DNA of 33,698 bases from Chondrus crispus (Eukaryota; Rhodophyta; Florideophyceae; Gigartinales; Gigartinaceae). This document shows, piece after piece, positions 28,210 to 33,698 of the stretch (position 1 is the first letter of the stretch; the number at the start of each line of letters is the position of its first letter). A program made the translations under genes and the position numbers. The notes below the pieces were generated by a model that was given only the letters and a program-made list of their open reading frames with translations, did not search any database and had not been told where the DNA came from. The stretch covers positions 7,347 through 41,044 of the forward strand of contig NW_005178491.1 in the NCBI RefSeq assembly GCF_000350225.1. Direction: 5' to 3'.

Positions 28210-28385
28210 GTCCTGTGATCAGTGGGGAGCTGTGATCAGTGGCCACTGATCACAGGCCGGCAGGGGGTGTCGTACGACATCGTCATTGCTGTATAAAATT
28301 TGCAAAATTTGGTGGCAAATTTTGCGGGGTGGGAGCTGTGATCAGTAGACACTGATCACAGTAGACACTGATCACAGGCCGGCAG
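28210..28385. repeat. Double-palindrome repeat cluster 3
   Basis: One perfect 22-bp palindrome at 28232-28253, followed by the GTGTCGTACGAC motif and GTCATTGCTGTATAAAATTTGC. Then come decayed copies with GTGATCAGTAGACACTGATCAC (changed centre) at about 28338-28375. Confidence 0.9.
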
Positions 28386-28520
28386 GGGATTCAGGAGTAA
28401 GGAGCAGGATGGTTTTCGTACTTTAGGGATTCGCTGTGCTTTGGAGATTTAGGCGAGTAGGGGAGTAACTAGGATTAGGAGATTCGTGGGATGTGAAGAT
28501 TACGTGGGATTAGGACATTT
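28386..28520. repeat. Degenerate GGGATT/GGATTAGG array
   Basis: Short imperfect units (GGGATTCGC, GGATTAGG, GGAGATT), related to 15525-15710. It directly follows palindrome cluster 3. Confidence 0.5.
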
Positions 28521-28801
28521 GAGACTACGGGCGGGCGGGGATGTGAAGTCACGGGAGAAGGTATGGTATGGGATGGTAATGCCCGCTTCCACACCGTCCT
28601 TCAGTGTAGGGACCAAACCAGGAACGGGTGCCACGTCATTTGGTTCGTGGTGGCGCGACTTGGACACGAGGGTATTTCAAGCAGGGGGGCGAATGTTCAA
28701 AAACCACTTTCTGCGCTGAGAGCATTTCCGAATAAGTCGGTCCAGACCGAGGAGGACTCCTGTTTCTTACCAAGAAGTCAAGTGTTCTCGCCGGTTGAGG
28801 A

Positions 28802-29425
28802 ATGGAAGAGCCACCAATCGCTGGTGATGCCAAGGGGGGGCCTTCTCGTCCGAGATACGAAACCGAAGCTCTGCGGGAATTGAAGTCAACGTGTCGCAAG
28901 CATGGAATCAGGGAGCCCCGCACACGCCTCGGAGGTTTGCGTCTAGCGAGAGAATTGATGTGTAGTGACGGTTTGTTTTTGTCAAAAATGGAGCAAATGG
29001 CTGAGGCTCACAGGGCTCTCTTGAAAACTCTCACGGCAAGCATCCAAACTTTTCGCAACCAAACGTTTCGGAATGGCCTTGGCGAGTCGTTTGCGAGAAT
29101 GACCCCGCACGAACAAGACGTTTTAAAAAACCCGGAAGGTTACGTTTTGGCTCCTGCATCTCCTCGATCTACTGCAAGTTCAGGATCATTCGGGCCTGGT
29201 GGGGGCGTTCTGCACAGCAATAATGCCTCCCCGCACCAAAGCTCTAAGCGGCAATGGATGGAGGGCACCGATACCGGCAAGTATACGAGTCCCATAAAGG
29301 ACTCCCGTGCGAGGAAGAGAGCCCGTTTCGAACAGACGCTTCGGGGATTTGGTTATGGCGGCATTGGAGCCAGTACGTATCGTCACGACGAGAACCTAAT
29401 GGATGATAATGATATAGACGAGTAA
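28802..29425 (+). CDS. Hypothetical nuclear-type protein, 207 aa
   Basis: An ATG at 28802 starts an intact 207-aa frame. The family is not recognised. An N-terminal basic helical region (ALRELKSTCRKHGIREPRTR) is loosely like a SAP-type DNA-binding helix pair, but I would not name it so. It is followed by a helix around MEQMAEAHRALLKTLTASIQ, a Ser/Gly-rich linker, a basic cluster SRARKRARF that could be a nuclear signal, and an acidic end (DDNDIDE). AATAAA lies 36 bp after the stop. It sits between palindrome clusters 3 and 4, next to coding-like pieces at 29544 and 29929 that might be further exons. Confidence 0.5.
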   Translation: MEEPPIAGDAKGGPSRPRYETEALRELKSTCRKHGIREPRTRLGGLRLARELMCSDGLFLSKMEQMAEAHRALLKTLTASIQTFRNQTFRNGLGESFARMTPHEQDVLKNPEGYVLAPASPRSTASSGSFGPGGGVLHSNNASPHQSSKRQWMEGTDTGKYTSPIKDSRARKRARFEQTLRGFGYGGIGASTYRHDENLMDDNDIDE

Positions 29426-29460
29426 GAATTGGATGAAATACATGTAGTGGGTCTGTTGGG

Positions 29461-29466
29461 AATAAA
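29461..29466 (+). terminator. AATAAA polyadenylation signal
   Basis: AATAAA 36 bp downstream of the 207-aa frame, same strand. Confidence 0.45.
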
Positions 29467-29543
29467 CACGATCTGGCTCATCATTTCACATACTATTGGT
29501 TGCACGGTCTAGTAACTAGTTATATCCTGGCGTTCAATATCCC

Positions 29544-29837
29544 TTGACCGGCAAGCAACTCTTCTTCCAATATCGTTCCGTCTACATAGACTCTGTCCTT
29601 GAGTCTTGGGCCCGACTGCTTGCAGAAGGAGAGGTGATCAGCGCGGACCAACCGAGGAGTGCAGGAATTTGTCGGGCAGCCATGAACCTTCTTCTAGCAG
29701 CGCATCCCGACGGTGGATACTCTACGCCCGTTTTGGAAGAGACCATTCAAGATGATCTTCCGCCGATATACGAGGTGTTCTGTGCGGAAGCAAAGACTTG
29801 CGCTTCCGTGATTATGCCAAATCATACAAGCAATTGA
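29544..29837 (+). other. Coding-like open frame without its own start
   Basis: An open + frame with protein-like composition (VLESWARLLAEGEVISADQP, then NLLLAAHPDGGYSTPVLEET). There is no ATG before 29682. It may be an exon or a gene fragment; no family recognised. Confidence 0.3.
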
Positions 29838-29910
29838 AGATAGTAAATGAAAAGCCATAGTTGTGAGAAAGTTGTGAGAAGTAATATAGATCCAGTTTAT
29901 CTTCACAGCC

Positions 29911-30297
29911 ATTACTAACGAAAAGTAGCCCGCATATCTGACAACCCAAAAACGTAACGTTTGCCTCTGCGCGCCGGAGGCAACTCTCCTTCGCCGTGTG
30001 CAGAAGACATATTTGCGACGCGATAAAGCTCGGTTCTGGAAATACGCGTATCACGCGATGGTAATGCCCACAGCCTTCCCAGATCTCCCACCAGGTATAT
30101 CTCCACATTACTACGGTAGCGCCTCTTACCAATACCTCTTCGGCAACCACCTCCTTCGATTGCAAGGCGTGGTAAAACTAGACGGGTTGTGTGCGATGCG
30201 TCAGCCAAGGAAATCTCTGCAAATACAACAAGAACCTTGCCTTACGCTACCACACCGTCAATCAAAGGGGTTGTGTTCTGTGATCAGTGGCCACTGA
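29911..30297 (+). other. Coding-like frame behind a TACTAAC..AG 3' splice-like site
   Basis: TACTAAC at 29913-29919 followed by GAAAAGTAG looks like a branch point and 3' splice site. The frame that opens at 29929 is protein-like (DKARFWKYAYHAMVMPTAFP, then YQYLFGNHLLRLQGVVKLDG) up to about 30211. There it runs into the dispersed repeat leader and ends at 30297. It was probably an exon later cut by the repeat; the product is unknown. Confidence 0.3.
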
Positions 30298-30472
30298 TCA
30301 CAGGCGGGCCGGGGGTGTCGGACGACATCGTCATTGCTGTATAAAATTTGCAAAATTTGTTTGCAATTTTTTGAGGGTTGGGAGCTGTGATCAGTGGGGA
30401 GCTGTGATCAGTGGCCACTGATCACAGGCCGGCAGGGGGTGTCGTACGACATCGTCATTGCTGTATAAAATA
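30212..30472. repeat. Double-palindrome repeat cluster 4 with 5' leader
   Basis: Leader AAATCTCTGCAAATACAACA etc., then two units with perfect 22-bp palindromes at 30280-30301 and 30404-30425. It matches 23268-23535 over about 260 bp with few changes. Confidence 0.9.
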
Positions 30473-30532
30473 TGGAGGTGTACCGCGCAGGCCTGCGCAA
30501 GCAAGTTTCTTTGGTATGACATGTTAATGGCC

Positions 30533-30668
30533 GTCGCGCGACAAGATTTCCAAAAGCTGTATGGGTGGCCAGCCATACTGGAACTAGATTATTTTTTGTT
30601 AATTTTTTAGAGGTTGATTCTGGTATGGGTGGCCACCCATACAGCTTTTGTCGATCTTGTCGCGCGAC
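30533..30668. repeat. Fold-back element, ~47-bp inverted arms
   Basis: Left arm 30533-30578 and right arm 30622-30668 are reverse complements apart from a few changes. Both hold GTCGCGCGACAAGAT, CAAAAGCTGTATGGGTGGCC and CCATAC. The loop is AT-rich, about 43 bp. It abuts palindrome cluster 4. Confidence 0.85.
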
Positions 30669-30699
30669 AAACACAGAATGTAGTACACGTGTGGACCCA

Positions 30700-30745
30700 A
30701 ATGCAATGTCTTACCCGTGGTGAACCATGAGTAAGACATTGCATT
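30700..30745. repeat. 15-bp inverted repeat hairpin
   Basis: AATGCAATGTCTTAC at 30700-30714 and its exact reverse complement at 30731-30745, with a 16-nt loop. Could be a terminus, a transcript hairpin or a protein site. Confidence 0.8.
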
Positions 30746-31137
30746 ATTGCCGCTGTCTCTACGTGTCCCTACCGGTCTTTATCTCAAGGAGGGACAAATT
30801 CTACCCTCAGAACGGATGACCGAGGAATAAGGTCAGGCACGGTTTATGCAAGGCAAGTGTTACTAGACGTTGCATTAGTCATTACGAAAACTGCAGCCAG
30901 TAAACAAACGACATTGCGCTCGCAACGATCTATATTACGTTCAGAGACTACAAATAAACAAGAGTGATCATCAGAATCCTCTCGCCTGTTGACAATGGTC
31001 TCTTGCGAAATAACATTGCCGTGTTCTACGATTACGTCCTAAGGACGCGGGGTTCGACGACGATCCCATCGACGGATTGAGTGACGACAAGGTTTGGAAT
31101 TCATCAATAGAAACTAGGCAAAATTGTTGTTTACAAG
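30746..31137. other. 3' flank of the methyltransferase-SET gene
   Basis: No gene seen, and no obvious polyadenylation signal on the - strand. Confidence 0.4.
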
Positions 31138-33698
31138 CTATTCATGGACGAATGGTGAATTCTCACTGTAGTGTACGAATATCTCAGCGCCAGGGTTGAT
31201 GAGTTCGTCGGCTTCTATGTAGATGAGATCTGTATCTGTTAGCTGGGAGGGGTGGTGAACAGGCTTCGACTGGGTAAACCTAGCATTCGCCTTGCGAATA
31301 TTACCCATTGTCTCGTTACCAGCATTGCCGCGTGTGCTATTAAGAAATAAATCGTATTCTTCGTCGTCGGGATGATATCTCATGTCGTTGATGTATCCCC
31401 CAACGCAAAATGGGGCTGGAGTGACAAATATGGGCTTCTTTCCTTGCGACCTCCCCTTGATGTTGTTGAAGGCATGAACCTCGATCCTAATCTGGATGCT
31501 GTACTTGTTGAAGCGCTTGACCGTGACACTTAAGATACCTTCACCGTACGTCTTATGAACTTCCTTGCGGGATGCCAAGTCATGGTAAATGAGTGTACCG
31601 AAGAAAGAGCAGATTTTGTCGCCCTTCGCGAACGTCCTGGAAGCAAAGACGCCCATTCCAGCTCTTTCATGTTTGATTGTCGACGGAGCAAGAAAAACAC
31701 CTGCATTGGTGTAATCGGTGATCATAAGAGTCTTGGGGTCCGTTTGCTCCAACAGTCCACGAAATTCGCGAGTCCACTTGTGCACTGGTTTTTTTAGGCA
31801 ACGCACAAGGAACTCGGGATTATTCCATTCGGCAGCGATATGTGCTAGCAAGTGTTGCGGAAGGATTTGATATTGAGGCATGCCTTTTGGAGATTTCCAT
31901 CGAGGATCAGAAGGCAACCTGTAACTCTTGTCGTAGTCGTTGACGTACAAAGCGGCGTCCAGAAGTTCGGGGGAGAAAGGCACATCCGTTTTGCGTTCGG
32001 AAATGATGCGTGCAATGCATTTGAAAACATGCTTGGAGGCATGGCTGTAACAGATACTGTCCCTTTCGCATCCAACGAATTGGCGATGTTTGGGCAAGTC
32101 GAAGCAGGCTATAGCAGTTGCGAACGTTCCAGAAAACAGGTCCACGACGATGTCACCTGGCTGAGAAAATCGGCTGATGAGTTCTTTGAGCACACTTAGA
32201 GGTTTTTGCTCCGGCCGAAGGTCTGCCGTTCCAGAGTTGTCAGACTTCTGAACTCGAACGGATTCGGAAGGAAGAAGCCCCTTGCAGTTGTCAATTACAT
32301 TTCGATAAGCTGGATAGGTTGAAGCGACGTAGTTGAAGTTCTTGTAATTGACCATTTCTCTTTTTTCTGCTTGAGACGGTCCCAGTTTCGTTAAATGAAC
32401 TGCAAACTCGGCAATAGACGACAGTGTATTGGAAGACCTGTATGAGGCACCGTTTCGAGCTGACAGGTGCTTGGTAAAGATAATTGGAACTGAATCGACA
32501 TCAAAAGTCGGTCGCTCAGCTTGGGTGTTACGGTCGGTCTTGTGATCGTTGAAGTGCTTTTCCCAGAGGCTGAACTGTTGGATACTGCAGTAAATGACTG
32601 CATGCCCTCCTGCACGAAGGAGACGGGCGGCTCTCTCGACGACCATTTTCATTTGATCTTCAGTAAGGTCGTCGTACGTTGCGTTCCTGGATCCTGCCAA
32701 TCTTCTAATGTTGAACGGAGGATCTGTGAGGAGCAGCTGGACTTTTCCTAGTATTGGAGACGTGCAACCGAAGCTCTCCTCAGTATCTTGTATTTCCTCA
32801 AAGGGAACATCGTGCATCCTCAAGAAGGGCGTCATTTCCTGCTCTAGAGTAGCCCATTTCTTTTTCATCTCTTGATCTGTAATCTCTGGGAGTTCGGCAA
32901 TTGTGTAGTCGTCTGCGGGCGGTGAACATGAACGTGGCTTGGTTTGCAGAGGATTTGACGGCCTGGCACTAGCTTCATCAATATCCATTGCGTCGTTTCC
33001 AGTCGCCTGGGGCATTGTGGACCGAATCTTCTGTACCAATGTGGAGGAGAGGAGTTGGAATCGAGATGGTACAACTCCTCCAGGTGGAATCTTGAAACGA
33101 TCCATATGTCCCCATTCGGAATTTTGTGAGCGGGTGTATAAATCAGTCGAGCTTATTGCTTCGCGGACGTCTGAGAAGAAGTCTTCAGCGAATATTCGGA
33201 TGGCGTTGTCCAATTCATGAGGGCGACCAACTACTCCCTCGAAGGTGTCTTGGGCCTCATGAGTAGGTTCGACATCGATGCTGATGTGCTGAAGTTGTAT
33301 GTAAGGCGCGAATCCATCAGTGCGTTTTGAAATGACTTCAAACTGCAGAGCAGAATTGACAAGCACATAAGGGAGGACCATGTCTTCAATACTTTGAAAG
33401 CCAAGGTAAACTGCAAATGCGTCCCAAGCCCTTGTTATTGCTTGAATAGTTTTTCCAATCAGTTGTGAATGTTTTTTTAGACTGCTCGGAGAGATTTTTC
33501 CAAGGAATGCTTTGTCGGTTGTTGCCTTGCCGTCCGACAACTTTCGCTTTTTGCTTTGCGGTCTCTTTCCGGCCTTCAACATTTTTGAAAGGTATGCAAT
33601 GGCTGAAAGGAAGACAAGCTGCTCAAATCGCGTGCATGGATCAGTGCGGAGATTGCCTTTCGCGAGAGACTGGGTCTTTGGGGCTCCAAAATCGGTGA
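31138..33698 (-). CDS. Beta-class DNA amino-methyltransferase fused to a SET domain (5' end beyond window)
   Basis: The frame contains an ATG at 33582 (814 aa to the stop) but stays open to the right edge, and that extra part is protein-like (FEQLVFLSAIAYLSKMLKAG). The gene therefore probably starts outside the window. From the 33582 Met, VQLLLTDPPFNIRR at about 281-294 is motif IV (DPPF) and AARLLRAGGHAVIYCS is the next strand. GDIVVDLFSGTFATAIAC at about 477-494 is motif I, and QFVGCERD follows. Motif IV before motif I marks the beta class of N6-adenine/N4-cytosine DNA methyltransferases, and DPPF favours adenine. Residues about 641-806 look like SET: AGMGVFASRTFAKGDKICSF, GGYINDMRY, and IEADELINPGAEIFVHYSEN (family GEEL..DY). 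SET proteins methylate lysines. An N-terminal KKRK cluster may be a nuclear signal. The 250 N-terminal residues are unassigned. Confidence 0.85.
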   Translation of the reverse strand, partial: TDFGAPKTQSLAKGNLRTDPCTRFEQLVFLSAIAYLSKMLKAGKRPQSKKRKLSDGKATTDKAFLGKISPSSLKKHSQLIGKTIQAITRAWDAFAVYLGFQSIEDMVLPYVLVNSALQFEVISKRTDGFAPYIQLQHISIDVEPTHEAQDTFEGVVGRPHELDNAIRIFAEDFFSDVREAISSTDLYTRSQNSEWGHMDRFKIPPGGVVPSRFQLLSSTLVQKIRSTMPQATGNDAMDIDEASARPSNPLQTKPRSCSPPADDYTIAELPEITDQEMKKKWATLEQEMTPFLRMHDVPFEEIQDTEESFGCTSPILGKVQLLLTDPPFNIRRLAGSRNATYDDLTEDQMKMVVERAARLLRAGGHAVIYCSIQQFSLWEKHFNDHKTDRNTQAERPTFDVDSVPIIFTKHLSARNGASYRSSNTLSSIAEFAVHLTKLGPSQAEKREMVNYKNFNYVASTYPAYRNVIDNCKGLLPSESVRVQKSDNSGTADLRPEQKPLSVLKELISRFSQPGDIVVDLFSGTFATAIACFDLPKHRQFVGCERDSICYSHASKHVFKCIARIISERKTDVPFSPELLDAALYVNDYDKSYRLPSDPRWKSPKGMPQYQILPQHLLAHIAAEWNNPEFLVRCLKKPVHKWTREFRGLLEQTDPKTLMITDYTNAGVFLAPSTIKHERAGMGVFASRTFAKGDKICSFFGTLIYHDLASRKEVHKTYGEGILSVTVKRFNKYSIQIRIEVHAFNNIKGRSQGKKPIFVTPAPFCVGGYINDMRYHPDDEEYDLFLNSTRGNAGNETMGNIRKANARFTQSKPVHHPSQLTDTDLIYIEADELINPGAEIFVHYSENSPFVHE

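Noticed and set aside
21225..30472. CRISPR array interpretation of the palindrome repeats
   Set aside because: Units are few, spaced irregularly over 9 kb, have diverged bodies and no unique spacers of constant length; the context is eukaryotic.

Overview
The window looks like nuclear DNA of a eukaryote with a compact, intron-poor but repeat-rich genome. The evidence is a decayed TFIID-subunit (TAF6-like) gene, a SET domain, TATA boxes 40-140 bp upstream of several ATGs, AATAAA signals after two stops, a GTAAGT-type intron remnant, abundant micro/minisatellites, and long single-exon genes. Long intronless genes in repeat-rich DNA of moderate GC would fit a multicellular red alga. That taxonomic guess is inference only; no sequence here proves it.

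Layout. 1-6 kb: one small hypothetical ORF, then a graveyard of conserved genes: a fructose-1,6-bisphosphatase-like pseudogene on +, and a TAF6-like pseudogene plus an acidic/beta-propeller-like remnant on -. 6-9.6 kb: purine-rich low-complexity DNA and a 9-bp CCTAAACCA-type minisatellite. 9.7-11.3 kb: an intact 517-aa orphan gene with TATA box and uORF. 11.3-15.7 kb: a - strand RNB-family (RNase II/R-like) gene of 744 aa with a degraded acidic active site. It sits between two nearly identical ~380-bp direct repeats whose matching positions are 3783 bp apart. 15.8-18.2 kb: weak or decayed ORFs, a GTAC-rich tract and a 57-bp near-perfect palindrome. 18.2-20.4 kb: a Crypton-like tyrosine recombinase ORF with one internal +1 frame change, preceded by a 19-bp-arm hairpin. 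21.2-23.6 kb: a Uma2 (PD-(D/E)XK) nuclease-like gene between two 82-bp direct repeats, bordered by clusters of a double-palindrome repeat. 24.2-27.7 kb: a 1154-aa protein joining an N-terminal ParB-like domain to a C-terminal 2-oxoglutarate/Fe(II) dioxygenase-like domain. 28.2-30.5 kb: more double-palindrome repeats around two weak genes. 31.1 kb to the right edge, on -: a protein joining a beta-class DNA amino-methyltransferase to a C-terminal SET domain, still open at the window edge.

How they might work together. A DNA-methyltransferase/SET writer, a ParB-like/dioxygenase protein, a restriction-fold nuclease and a tyrosine recombinase lie within 15 kb. Between them is a repeat family whose 22-bp palindrome holds two GATC sites and which carries a second palindrome around GTACGAC. 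This could be a mobile-element-borne chromatin/DNA-modification island, with the palindromes as target sites. The co-location is directly seen, the domain calls rest on visible motifs, and the functional link is hypothesis.
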